Part shown: positions 1 through 7,316 of the stretch, piece after piece
Position numbering within the stretch: position 1 is the first letter of the stretch
Layout of the letters: each line of letters begins with the position of its first letter
Source of the DNA: Nocardioides gansuensis
Lineage (GTDB): Bacteria > Actinomycetota > Actinomycetes > Propionibacteriales > Nocardioidaceae
DNA: 64,000 bases
NCBI RefSeq assembly: GCF_003076135.1
Contig: NZ_QDGZ01000001.1
Coordinates: forward strand, 620,001 to 684,000
Direction of reading: 5' to 3'
The notes under the pieces: generated by a model
What the model was told of the DNA's origin: nothing
The model's input: only the letters and a program-made list of their open reading frames with translations
Databases searched by the model: none
Program-made: the position numbers and the translations under genes

Positions 1-1331
1 TCGAGTTCACCGTCAGCCAGCTCTTCCTGCTCGTGGCGATCCCGAACCTGATCGGAGCGCTGATCCGGCTTCCTTACACGTTCGCGGTGCCGAAGTTCGG
101 CGGCCGCAACTGGACGGTGATCAGTGCCACGCTGCTGCTGGTCCCGACGCTTCTCTTCGCGTGGGCGGTGCAGCACCCGGAGACGCCGTACTGGGTCTTC
201 TGCCTGATCGCCGCCACCGCCGGCCTCGGAGGCGGCAACTTCGCCAGCTCGATGGCCAACATCAACTTCTTCTACCCGACCAAGAAGAAGGGCACGGCAC
301 TCGGCCTCAACGCCGCGGGCGGCAACCTCGGTGTCGCTGTGATCCAGTTCTTCCTGCCGATCATCGTCGGCGGGGCGGGCGTCTTCGGCCTGGTCCAGGC
401 CAGTGAGAACGGCTTCCGCCTCGAGCGGGCCGGCTACCTCTACGCCGTCCTCGCCGTCATCGCCGCGGTCTCGGCCTGGGTATTCATGAACAACCTCTCC
501 GGTGCCAAGAGCTCCCCGCGCGAGCAGCTCAGGGTGCTGAAGTACAAGCACACCTGGGTGATGTCGTTCCTCTACATCGGCACCTTCGGCTCGTTCATCG
601 GCTACTCCGCCGCGATGCCGCTGCTCATCAAGCTGAACTTCTGGAACCAGCCCGTCCCGACGGTCCAGGGGATCGGCATCAACTTCGCCTACTACGCCTT
701 CCTCGGCGCCCTCGTCGGCTCGGTCGCCCGCCCCTTCGGCGGCTGGCTGGCCGACAAGTACGGCGGCGCGAAGGTGACGTTCTGGACGTTCGTCGCGATG
801 ATCGCCGGCACGGCCGCGGTGGTCTACACGCTCACCCTGCTCACGCCGGTCCCGAAGCCCCCGGCCGGTGCCCCGGCCCCGGACCCGGCGACCTTCCAGT
901 ACAGCGACGCCGTCGTGGCCGCGGTCAACGCCAACTCCGACATCTTCCCGTGGTTCCTCGCGGCCTTCCTGTTCGTCTTCGCCGCCACCGGCATCGGCAA
1001 CGGCTCGACCTACCGGATGATCCCGCTGATCCTCGCCAACGAGGCGAAGAAGAAGGCCAGCCCCGACACCGTCGCCGAGGCGATGTTGAGGGCGACGAAG
1101 GAGTCGAGCGCGGTGATCGGCATCGCCGGCGCGATCGGTGCCATCGGCGGCTTCCTGATCCCGATGACGTTCGGGGCGCCGTGGGTCACCGACCCGGTGG
1201 AGGCCGTGAAGACCGCGTTCGTCGTCTTCGCCGGGTTCTACGTGGTCTGCCTGGCGACGACCTGGTTCTTCTACACCCGCAAGATCTCGTTCGCGGGCCG
1301 GTCGACGAGCCTGGCGGCCGCCAACATCTGA
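1..1331 (+). CDS. narK: NarK-type nitrate/nitrite MFS transporter (5' end outside window)
   Basis: Major facilitator protein of the nitrate/nitrite porter family, importing nitrate (and possibly exporting nitrite) across the cytoplasmic membrane. The frame is open to the left window edge, so the N-terminus is missing; about 443 residues are visible. Two family signatures are present: GGGNFASSMANINFF near the start and GIGNGSTYRMIP near two thirds of the visible part. A Gly/Ala-rich helical hairpin (GIAGAIGAIGGF) follows the second signature. Long hydrophobic helices alternate with short basic loops such as the one at KKKG. The gene lies about 100 bp before a nitrate reductase gene on the same strand, so assimilatory nitrate uptake is the likely role. 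A strong hairpin follows the stop codon. Function confident; ion specificity and direction not shown. Confidence 0.93.
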   Translation, partial: EFTVSQLFLLVAIPNLIGALIRLPYTFAVPKFGGRNWTVISATLLLVPTLLFAWAVQHPETPYWVFCLIAATAGLGGGNFASSMANINFFYPTKKKGTALGLNAAGGNLGVAVIQFFLPIIVGGAGVFGLVQASENGFRLERAGYLYAVLAVIAAVSAWVFMNNLSGAKSSPREQLRVLKYKHTWVMSFLYIGTFGSFIGYSAAMPLLIKLNFWNQPVPTVQGIGINFAYYAFLGALVGSVARPFGGWLADKYGGAKVTFWTFVAMIAGTAAVVYTLTLLTPVPKPPAGAPAPDPATFQYSDAVVAAVNANSDIFPWFLAAFLFVFAATGIGNGSTYRMIPLILANEAKKKASPDTVAEAMLRATKESSAVIGIAGAIGAIGGFLIPMTFGAPWVTDPVEAVKTAFVVFAGFYVVCLATTWFFYTRKISFAGRSTSLAAANI

Positions 1332-1348
1332 CACCTTCCCCCTCGACC

Positions 1349-1388
1349 CCTCGTCGGTCCCGGTCAACGTCGACCGGGACCGACGAGG
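1349..1388. terminator. Strong GC hairpin between narK and the nitrate reductase gene
   Basis: Arms CCTCGTCGGTCCCGGTC (1349-1365) and GACCGGGACCGACGAGG (1372-1388) are a perfect 17-bp inverted repeat with a 6-nt loop. There is no T-tract, which is common for actinobacterial terminators. It may end the narK transcript, attenuate read-through into the reductase gene, or protect a processed 3' end. Confidence 0.6.
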
Positions 1389-1435
1389 TGCCACGTCTGA
1401 CACAGACACCGTTCACCAGCTCCTCGGAGGATCCG

Positions 1436-3541
1436 ATGCCCGCCATCGAGACGCACTGCCCCTACTGCTCCCTCCAGTGCGGCATGCGGCTGTCCGGGCG
1501 GCGCACGCCCGAGGTCCAGGAGTGGGCGGAGTTCCCCGTCAACAAGGGCGCGATGTGCCGCAAGGGGTGGAACGCGGCAGGCCTGTACGGCGGTCGCGAG
1601 CGGCTCACCACGCCGCTGCTCCGGGACCGGGCGACCGGGGAGTGGAGCCCGGCGAGCTGGGACCAGGCACTCGACGTGATCGCCGAGCGGATCGCGGCCA
1701 TCCAGGCCGAGCGCGGACCCGACTCGATCGCCATCTTCGGCGGCGGTGGCCTGACCAACGAGAAGGCCTACTCCCTCGGCAAGTTCGCCCGGGTGGCGCT
1801 GCGCACCTCCCAGATCGACTACAACGGCCGCTGGTGCATGTCCTCGGCCGCCTCCGCGGGCACCCGTGCGTTCGGCGTGGACCGCGGCCTGCCGTTCCCG
1901 CTCGCCGACGTCGAGCAGGCCGACGTGGTGGTCCTCGTCGGCTCCAACCTCGCCGAGACCATGCCGCCTGCTGCGCGCCACCTCGACGCCCTGCGGGCGC
2001 GTGGCGGCCAGGTCGTCGTCATCGACCCGCGCCGCACCAGCACCGCCACCCGCGCGGACGTCTTCCTCCAGCCGGTGCCCGGCACCGACCTCGCCCTCGC
2101 GCTCGGCGTGCTGCACCAGCTGGTGGCCCTCGGCGCCGTGGACACGGCGTACGTCGAGGAGAGGACGACCGGCTGGGAGGACGTCAAGGAGTCCGTGGCC
2201 GCTTGGTGGCCCGAGCGGGTGGAGCGGGTCAGCGGCGTGCCGGCCGACGACGTGCGGGCGCTGGCCGCCCAGCTCGCGGGAGCCGGGAAGGTGATGGTGC
2301 TGACGGCCCGCGGAGCCGAGCAGCACAGCACCGGGTCCGACACCGTGCTGGCCTGGATCAACGTGGCGCTGGCGCTCGGCATGTGCGGCAAGGAGGGCGC
2401 GGGCTACGGCTGCCTCACCGGGCAGGGCAACGGGCAGGGCGGTCGCGAGCACGGCCAGAAGGCCGACCAGCTGCCCGGCTACCGGATGATCGACGACCCT
2501 GCTGCCCGCGCGCACGTCGCCGGCGTGTGGGGCGTCGACCCGGACTCGCTGCCCGGGAAGGGTCGGTCCGCCTACGAGCTGCTCGACGCCCTCGGCACCG
2601 ACGACGGGCCGTCGGCGATGCTGGTCTTCGGCTCCAACATCGTCGTCTCCGCGCCGCACGCCACCCACGTCACCGAGCGTCTGGAGTCGCTCGACCTGCT
2701 GGTGGTCGCCGACATCGTGATGAGCGAGACTGCTGCGGTGGCCGACGTGGTGCTGCCCGTGACCCAGTGGGCCGAGGAGACCGGGACGATGACCAACCTC
2801 GAGGGACGCGTGATCCTGCGCCAGCAGGCCATCACGCCGCCCGCCGGCGTGCGGTCCGACCTCGACGTCATCGCCGGGCTCGCCGAGCGGCTCCACTCGC
2901 CGGTGAAGTTCCCGACCGACCCGGAGGAGATCTTCGAGGAGCTGGGCCGGGCGTCCGCCGGAGGCAAGGCCGACTACGCCGGCATCACGTACGCCCGGGT
3001 GCGCGACGAGCTGGGCGTCTTCTGGCCGTGCCCGGACGCCGGGCACCCCGGCACGCCCCGGATGTTCCTCGACTCCTTCGCCCACCCGGACGGCCGCGCC
3101 CGCTTCCACGTGGTGGCGTACCGCGGGGCCGCCGAGCAGCCCGACGACGACTACCCGGTGCACCTGACCACCGGTCGCGTGCTCGCGCAGTACCAGTCCG
3201 GCGCCCAGACCCGCCGCGTCAAGGAGCTGCCCGACACCGGCCCCTTCGTCGAGATCCACCCCATGCTGGCCGGCCGGATCGGCGCCGTCGACGGCGAGCC
3301 GGTCACGCTGATGACCCGCCGCGGCACGATGACCGCCCCCGCCCGGGTGGTCGACACGATCCGGCCCGACACCGTGTTCGTGCCTTTCCACTGGGTCGGC
3401 GCCAACAAGCTGACCAACGACGCCCTCGATCCGGCGTCGCGGATGCCGGAGTTCAAGGCCTGCGCGGCCCGGGTGTCCATACCTCCGGTGGTCGAGCAGG
3501 GCCGTCAAGGCCCGTCACGAGACCAGGAGGTGGCCTCGTGA
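1436..3541 (+). CDS. nasA: Assimilatory nitrate reductase catalytic subunit (molybdopterin oxidoreductase)
   Basis: Molybdopterin-guanine-dinucleotide enzyme that reduces nitrate to nitrite in the cytoplasm; 701 residues, the usual size of single-subunit assimilatory reductases. The N-terminal [4Fe-4S] site is visible as C8, C11, C15 and C41 (CPYCSLQC, then GAMCRKGW). Molybdopterin-binding blocks follow (RWCMSSAASAGTRAFG, VVLVGSNLAETMP, GQGNGQGGREHGQKADQLPG) and the C-terminal dinucleotide-binding domain starts near VHLTTGRVLAQYQSG. The frame stays open far upstream through the narK tail, but ATG at 1436 is the start because the family N-terminus begins there and GGAGG (1425-1429) lies just before it. 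The stop overlaps the start of the next gene by 4 nt, so translation is probably coupled. Formate dehydrogenase is the main alternative; the context argues for nitrate. Confidence 0.88.
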   Translation: MPAIETHCPYCSLQCGMRLSGRRTPEVQEWAEFPVNKGAMCRKGWNAAGLYGGRERLTTPLLRDRATGEWSPASWDQALDVIAERIAAIQAERGPDSIAIFGGGGLTNEKAYSLGKFARVALRTSQIDYNGRWCMSSAASAGTRAFGVDRGLPFPLADVEQADVVVLVGSNLAETMPPAARHLDALRARGGQVVVIDPRRTSTATRADVFLQPVPGTDLALALGVLHQLVALGAVDTAYVEERTTGWEDVKESVAAWWPERVERVSGVPADDVRALAAQLAGAGKVMVLTARGAEQHSTGSDTVLAWINVALALGMCGKEGAGYGCLTGQGNGQGGREHGQKADQLPGYRMIDDPAARAHVAGVWGVDPDSLPGKGRSAYELLDALGTDDGPSAMLVFGSNIVVSAPHATHVTERLESLDLLVVADIVMSETAAVADVVLPVTQWAEETGTMTNLEGRVILRQQAITPPAGVRSDLDVIAGLAERLHSPVKFPTDPEEIFEELGRASAGGKADYAGITYARVRDELGVFWPCPDAGHPGTPRMFLDSFAHPDGRARFHVVAYRGAAEQPDDDYPVHLTTGRVLAQYQSGAQTRRVKELPDTGPFVEIHPMLAGRIGAVDGEPVTLMTRRGTMTAPARVVDTIRPDTVFVPFHWVGANKLTNDALDPASRMPEFKACAARVSIPPVVEQGRQGPSRDQEVAS

Positions 3542-4929
3542 GCGCCGAGCGCCTCGTCATCGTCGGTGGCGGGATGGCCGCGGTCCGTCTCTGCGAGGAG
3601 CTGGTCGCCGGGTCGTACGACGGCAGCGTCACGCTGCTGTGCGACGAGGACCACCCGCCATACAACCGGATCCTGCTGTCCGCCGTCCTGGAGGGCACCC
3701 AGCCGGCCGACGCCCTGACGCTGCGCTCGGAGCAGTGGTTCGCCGACCGGGGGATCGACCTGCGCCTGGGTGCGCGGGTGCTCGAGGTCGACCGGGAGCG
3801 CAACGAGGTGATGCTGGTCGACGGCACCCGGCTGCCCTACGACCGTCTCGTGCTGGCCACCGGCGCGATCCCCACACTGCCGCCGATCCGCGGGCTCGTG
3901 CGGCTGGACGGCTCCCTGCACCCGGATGTGCACGCCTTCCGTTCGCTGGCCGACTGCCGGCGGCTGGACGTGGCGGTGAAGCCCGGCCAGCGGGCCATCG
4001 TCGTCGGCGGTGGCCTGCTGGGGCTGCAGGTGGCGCGCGCCCTGTCGGTGCGCGGGATGCTCACCGAGGTCGTCGAGGGCGCCGACCACGTGCTGCACAG
4101 CCAGCTCGGCGAGGCGGGCGGCCGTGTGCTCGCGCGTGACCTGCGCCGGCTCGGGACGGAGGTCTACACCGGCGCCCGGGCGGTGCGCCTGCGGGACAAC
4201 GTGCTGGTGCTCGACAACGGGCACAGCCTCGAGACCGATCTCGTGGTCCTCACCGCCGGTGGCCGCCCGTCCACCGCGCTCGCGCGGCGCGCCGGCCTGA
4301 TGGTCCGCCGCGGCGTCGTCGTCGACGCCCACCTGGCCTCGGTGACCGACGACAGGGTCCACGCCATCGGCGACTGTGCGGAGCACCGTGGCCGGACGAC
4401 CGGCTTCGTGCCCCCGGCCTGGGAGCAGGCCTCGGTCCTCGCCCGGCACCTGTGCGGCGAGGACGTCTCCTACGACGGGTCCCGCAACGTGGCCCGGCTG
4501 CGCGCCACCGGTCTCGACGTCGCGGTGCTCGGCGACCCGGAGAGGGCAGTCGGCGAGATCGTGGAGATGACCAACCCGATCGTCGGGTCGCACCGCAGGC
4601 TGGTGGTGCAGGGGGGCCGGGTCGTGGCCGCCGCCCTCGTGGGCGACCTCTCCCGGGTCGGACTGGTGACGCAGCTCTACGACCGCGGCACCGTGCTCGG
4701 GGTCGACGAGCCCGGCCAGCTGCTGATGCCCGAGGCGGCCGCCGCACCCGTCACCCTCCCCGACGAGGCCGAGGTGTGCGCCTGCGCCGGCGTCACGGCG
4801 GGCCAGATCCGCGCCTGCTCCTCCCTCGAGGCCTGCCGGGAGACGACGCGTGCGACCACCGGCTGTGGCGGGTGCACGCAGGCCGTCTGCGAGCTGCTCG
4901 GCGTCCAGCCGGAGCTCGCGACCTCCTGA
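3538..4929 (+). CDS. NAD(P)/FAD oxidoreductase with BFD-type [2Fe-2S] domain (NasB/NirB N-terminal-like)
   Basis: Predicted electron-donating partner of the nitrate reductase, 463 residues. A FAD-binding Rossmann motif (VIVGGGMAAVRLCEEL) opens the protein and a second, NAD-binding one (AIVVGGGLLGLQVA) lies near residue 155. At the C-terminus, C414 and C416 with the later CGGC pair near 447-450 form a BFD-like [2Fe-2S] site. This is the architecture of the first half of NirB without the siroheme half, as in NasB-type reductase subunits. It starts at GTG 3538 in a GTGA overlap with the reductase stop, which supports a shared operon and probably a physical partnership. It converges with soxR, 5 nt away. 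The specific donor role is inferred from context; other pyridine-nucleotide disulfide-family functions remain possible. Confidence 0.82.
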   Translation: MSAERLVIVGGGMAAVRLCEELVAGSYDGSVTLLCDEDHPPYNRILLSAVLEGTQPADALTLRSEQWFADRGIDLRLGARVLEVDRERNEVMLVDGTRLPYDRLVLATGAIPTLPPIRGLVRLDGSLHPDVHAFRSLADCRRLDVAVKPGQRAIVVGGGLLGLQVARALSVRGMLTEVVEGADHVLHSQLGEAGGRVLARDLRRLGTEVYTGARAVRLRDNVLVLDNGHSLETDLVVLTAGGRPSTALARRAGLMVRRGVVVDAHLASVTDDRVHAIGDCAEHRGRTTGFVPPAWEQASVLARHLCGEDVSYDGSRNVARLRATGLDVAVLGDPERAVGEIVEMTNPIVGSHRRLVVQGGRVVAAALVGDLSRVGLVTQLYDRGTVLGVDEPGQLLMPEAAAAPVTLPDEAEVCACAGVTAGQIRACSSLEACRETTRATTGCGGCTQAVCELLGVQPELATS

Positions 4930-4934
4930 GCGAG

Positions 4935-5396
4935 CTACAGCGGCCGCAGGGCGCGGGGCAGCAGCTTGGCCCCCGGCTCCTCGTCGATGCCCGCCACCAC
5001 GTCGTCGGGGTTGGTCAGCCGGCAGCGCTGGAGGCTCAGGCAGCCGCAGCCGATGCAGCTGTCGAGGCCGTCGCGCAGCCGCTCCAGGGCGGCGATCTGC
5101 TCGTCGAGACGCCCGCGCCAGTGGCGTGAGACCCGCTGCCAGTCGGCGCGCGTGGGGGTGCGGTTGCTCGGCAGGTGCGCGAGCTCCGCGCGGATCTCCT
5201 CGAGCCGCAGCCCCACGTTGGAGGCCGCGCGGATGAACGCGAGCCGGCGCAGCGTGCTGCGCTCGAAGAGCCGCTGACCGCCGGGGGAGCGGGTGGCGTG
5301 GATCAGGCCTTCGGCCTCGTAGAAGCGCAGTGCGGACGCAGCGAAGCCGCTGCGCCTGACCACCTCGCCGATCGGCAGCAGATCACGGGAATCCAT
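4935..5396 (-). CDS. soxR: SoxR, redox-sensitive MerR-family activator
   Basis: MerR-family regulator of 153 residues that senses redox-cycling compounds through a [2Fe-2S] cluster. The N-terminal winged helix (PIGEVVRRSGFAASALRFYE) is followed by the dimerising helix and the SoxR signature CIGCGCLSLQRC, with cluster ligands C114, C117, C119 and C125. ATG at 5396 is preferred over the GTG at 5402 because AAGGGG sits 5 nt before it. It is transcribed divergently from an SDR gene, and a palindrome resembling the SoxR box lies between them at 5410-5427. In actinomycetes SoxR typically controls a few oxidoreductase genes rather than soxS, which fits this arrangement. Confidence 0.93.
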   Translation of the reverse strand: MDSRDLLPIGEVVRRSGFAASALRFYEAEGLIHATRSPGGQRLFERSTLRRLAFIRAASNVGLRLEEIRAELAHLPSNRTPTRADWQRVSRHWRGRLDEQIAALERLRDGLDSCIGCGCLSLQRCRLTNPDDVVAGIDEEPGAKLLPRALRPL

Positions 5397-5409
5397 GCGC
5401 ACCCCTTGA

Positions 5410-5427
5410 ACTCAAGTTCACTTGAAC
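5410..5427. promoter_or_regulatory. SoxR box
   Basis: ACTCAAGTTCACTTGAAC contains the perfect inverted repeat TCAAGT-TC-ACTTGA and matches the enterobacterial SoxR consensus CCTCAAGTTAACTTGAGG at 14 of 18 positions. It lies between soxR and the SDR gene, between a possible -35 (TTGAAC, 5406-5411) and a possible -10 (TTCAAT, 5428-5433). Confidence 0.8.
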
Positions 5428-5442
5428 TTCAATGATGGACTC

Positions 5443-6147
5443 ATGACCACGACCGATCAAGTGCAGGAGGCGGAGCGGGTCGCCCTCGTGACGGGCGGGA
5501 CGGCCGGCCTGGGACTCGCGCTGGTGCGCGCCCTCGCGGGGGAGGGGTGGCGAGTCGTCACCGACGGCCGGTCCGAGGTGCGGGCCAAGGAGGCCGAGCT
5601 CCCCGCCGGGGTGGACTTCGTGGCGGGGGACCTCACCGACGACGACCACCGCGCCACCCTGGTGGCCCGAGTGGCGGCGCTCGGCCGGCTCGACCTCCTC
5701 GTGCACAACGCCAGCACCCTCGGTCCGTTGCCGATGCGACCGCTCTCCGACGCGAGCATCGCCGACCTGCAGCACGTGTGGCGCACCAACATCGGCGCCC
5801 CGCTCGTCCTCACCGGCGCCCTGCTGCCGTGGCTGCAGCGCTCGGAAGGCGTCCTCCTCTCGATCAGCTCCGACGCCGCCGTGGAGCACTACGAGACCTG
5901 GGGCCTGTACGGCGCGAGCAAGGCCGCGCTGGACCACGTGACCCTGACCTACGGCGCCGAGGCGGGCATCACCGCCTGGGCGGTCGACCCCGGCGACATG
6001 CGCACCCAGATGCATCAGGACGCGTACCCCGGCGAGGAGATCTCCGACCGTCCGCTGCCCGAGGAGGTCGTCCCCCGCTTCCTGTCGCTGCTGCGGCAGC
6101 GACCCGCGTCCGGGCGCTACCGGGCCAGCGAGGTGGCGCTCGGATGA
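5443..6147 (+). CDS. Short-chain dehydrogenase/reductase
   Basis: Classical SDR of 234 residues, a cytoplasmic NAD(P)-dependent oxidoreductase of unknown substrate. The cofactor motif TGGTAGLGLA is near residue 22, NAS (from HNAST) near 92, and the catalytic Ser/Tyr/Lys are in the SISSDAA and YGASKAA segments. ATG at 5443 is preferred to an in-frame start at 5422, because the latter lies inside the SoxR box and promoter. The stop overlaps the queA-like start by 4 nt (ATGA), so the two form one transcription unit. The SoxR box directly upstream suggests induction by redox-active compounds; quinone or carbonyl detoxification is a reasonable guess, not shown. Confidence 0.85.
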   Translation: MTTTDQVQEAERVALVTGGTAGLGLALVRALAGEGWRVVTDGRSEVRAKEAELPAGVDFVAGDLTDDDHRATLVARVAALGRLDLLVHNASTLGPLPMRPLSDASIADLQHVWRTNIGAPLVLTGALLPWLQRSEGVLLSISSDAAVEHYETWGLYGASKAALDHVTLTYGAEAGITAWAVDPGDMRTQMHQDAYPGEEISDRPLPEEVVPRFLSLLRQRPASGRYRASEVALG

Positions 6148-7238
6148 CCGCGCTCACCGAGGTGCCGTCGGTCACCTTCGAGGCGGCGGCCTTCGCTCCC
6201 CGGCCCGCGGAGTGGCGAGGCCTGGCCAGAGACGAGGTGCGGCTGCTCGTCGCCCGCCCCGAGGGCCTGGCCCACGTGCGGTTCCGCGACCTCGTCGACC
6301 ACCTGCGCGCCGGGGACGTGCTGGTGGTCAACGACTCGGCCACGGTCCCGGCCGAGATCGACGGCCGGCTGGGGCCCCGGCCCGTCGTCGTACACGCCGC
6401 GGCGCGGCTGGGGGCGCACAGCCGCGTGGTCGAGCTGCGCACCGCCCCCGACGCGTCTCGCGCGCTGCTCGACGCCCAGCCGGGGGAGTCGGTGGACATC
6501 GAGGGAGTCCGGCTGACGCTCGTGGAGCCCTGGCCGAGCGGCGCAGGCTCGTCGCCCACCGGCTGGGGCAACCGCCTCTGGGTGGCCCGGGTGACCGGTG
6601 ACCTCGACGCCGCCCTGGCTGCCCGCGGCCGGCCGATCGCCTACGGCTACCTCGACCGGCGCTACCCGCTCTCGGCATACCAGACGCTCTTCGGGGTCCG
6701 CCCGGGAAGCGCGGAGATGGCCTCGGCGGGCCGCCCCTTCACGCCGGCTCTGGTGGCAGCCCTGGTGGCGCGGGGCGTGGTCTTCGCGCCGGTGACCCTC
6801 CACACCGGCGTGTCCTCGCAGGAGGCGGGCGAGGCGCCCGGTCCCGAGTGGTTCGAGGTGCCGGAGACGACCGCCCGGCTGGTCAACGCGGTCCGGGCCG
6901 GGGGCGGCCGCGTCGTCGCGGTCGGCACCACCGCGACCCGGGCGCTGGAGTCCGCGGTCGAGGGCGACGTCGTCGTGTCAGCGCGGGGCTGGACGTCCCG
7001 CGTCGTCACGCCGGGCGACCCGCCCCGGGTCGTCGACGGGCTCGTCACCGGCTGGCACGACCCGCGTGCCTCCCACCTGCTCCTGGTGGAGGCGGTGGCC
7101 GGCCGCGACCTCACGCAGGCGGCGTACGACGCGGCGGTCGCGCACGGCTATCAGTGGCACGAGTTCGGCGACTCGGCGCTGCTCCTCCCGGCGCGCGGGC
7201 GGCGACCACGGTCGCGCGAGGGACCCGGTGATCTGTGA
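6144..7238 (+). CDS. QueA-like S-adenosylmethionine:tRNA ribosyltransferase-isomerase family protein
   Basis: 364 residues, close to E. coli QueA (356), which transfers and rearranges the ribosyl moiety of SAM onto preQ1-modified tRNA. Recognisable blocks are VLVVNDSATVPAEIDGRL near residue 55, the YPLSAYQTLFG segment, the Gly-Gly-Arg-Val run before GTTATRALESA, and a C-terminal SHLLLVEAVAG. The LHTG segment where QueA carries LHVGxGTF is altered (LHTGVSSQE). No tgt, queC, queD, queE or queF gene is in the window. It is translationally coupled to a SoxR-linked SDR. The family is clear, but the queuosine role is doubtful: it may be a divergent paralogue acting on another substrate. Confidence 0.75.
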   Translation: MTALTEVPSVTFEAAAFAPRPAEWRGLARDEVRLLVARPEGLAHVRFRDLVDHLRAGDVLVVNDSATVPAEIDGRLGPRPVVVHAAARLGAHSRVVELRTAPDASRALLDAQPGESVDIEGVRLTLVEPWPSGAGSSPTGWGNRLWVARVTGDLDAALAARGRPIAYGYLDRRYPLSAYQTLFGVRPGSAEMASAGRPFTPALVAALVARGVVFAPVTLHTGVSSQEAGEAPGPEWFEVPETTARLVNAVRAGGGRVVAVGTTATRALESAVEGDVVVSARGWTSRVVTPGDPPRVVDGLVTGWHDPRASHLLLVEAVAGRDLTQAAYDAAVAHGYQWHEFGDSALLLPARGRRPRSREGPGDL

Positions 7239-7265
7239 GGGGAGTGCGGGAGGGTTTTCACGGGC

Positions 7266-7292
7266 GAAACAAATGGCGAAACATGCCGGAAC
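7266..7292 (+). promoter_or_regulatory. GAAAC direct repeats upstream of nirB (candidate nitrogen-control site)
   Basis: GAAAC at 7266-7270 and 7278-7282 and GGAAC at 7288-7292 form an 11-bp-like direct series 25-50 nt before the nirB start. GaAAC is one half of the actinobacterial GlnR box, but the gTnAC halves are poor here, so the assignment to GlnR is tentative. Confidence 0.3.
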
Positions 7293-7302
7293 ATCGCCAA
7301 CC

Positions 7303-7308
7303 TAGGTT
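7303..7308 (+). promoter_or_regulatory. nirB -10 hexamer TAGGTT
   Basis: TAGGTT ends 8 nt before the nirB ATG and sits inside the 10-bp palindrome AACCTAGGTT (7299-7308). No Shine-Dalgarno sequence separates them, so the message is probably leaderless or has a very short leader. Confidence 0.5.
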
Positions 7309-7316
7309 TCCTTGCC

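Noticed and set aside
950..1435. Extension of the nitrate reductase frame upstream of 1436
   Set aside because: The extra stretch overlaps the end of narK, has shadow composition, and the family N-terminus with its [4Fe-4S] Cys begins at 1436.
1364..3508. Long open frame on the minus strand across the nitrate reductase gene
   Set aside because: Antisense shadow of a GC-rich gene; Arg/His/Gly-rich, no domain, no promoter or ribosome site.
7266..7292. Firm GlnR box at nirB
   Set aside because: Only the GaAAC halves match; gTnAC halves are missing, so it is listed as tentative.
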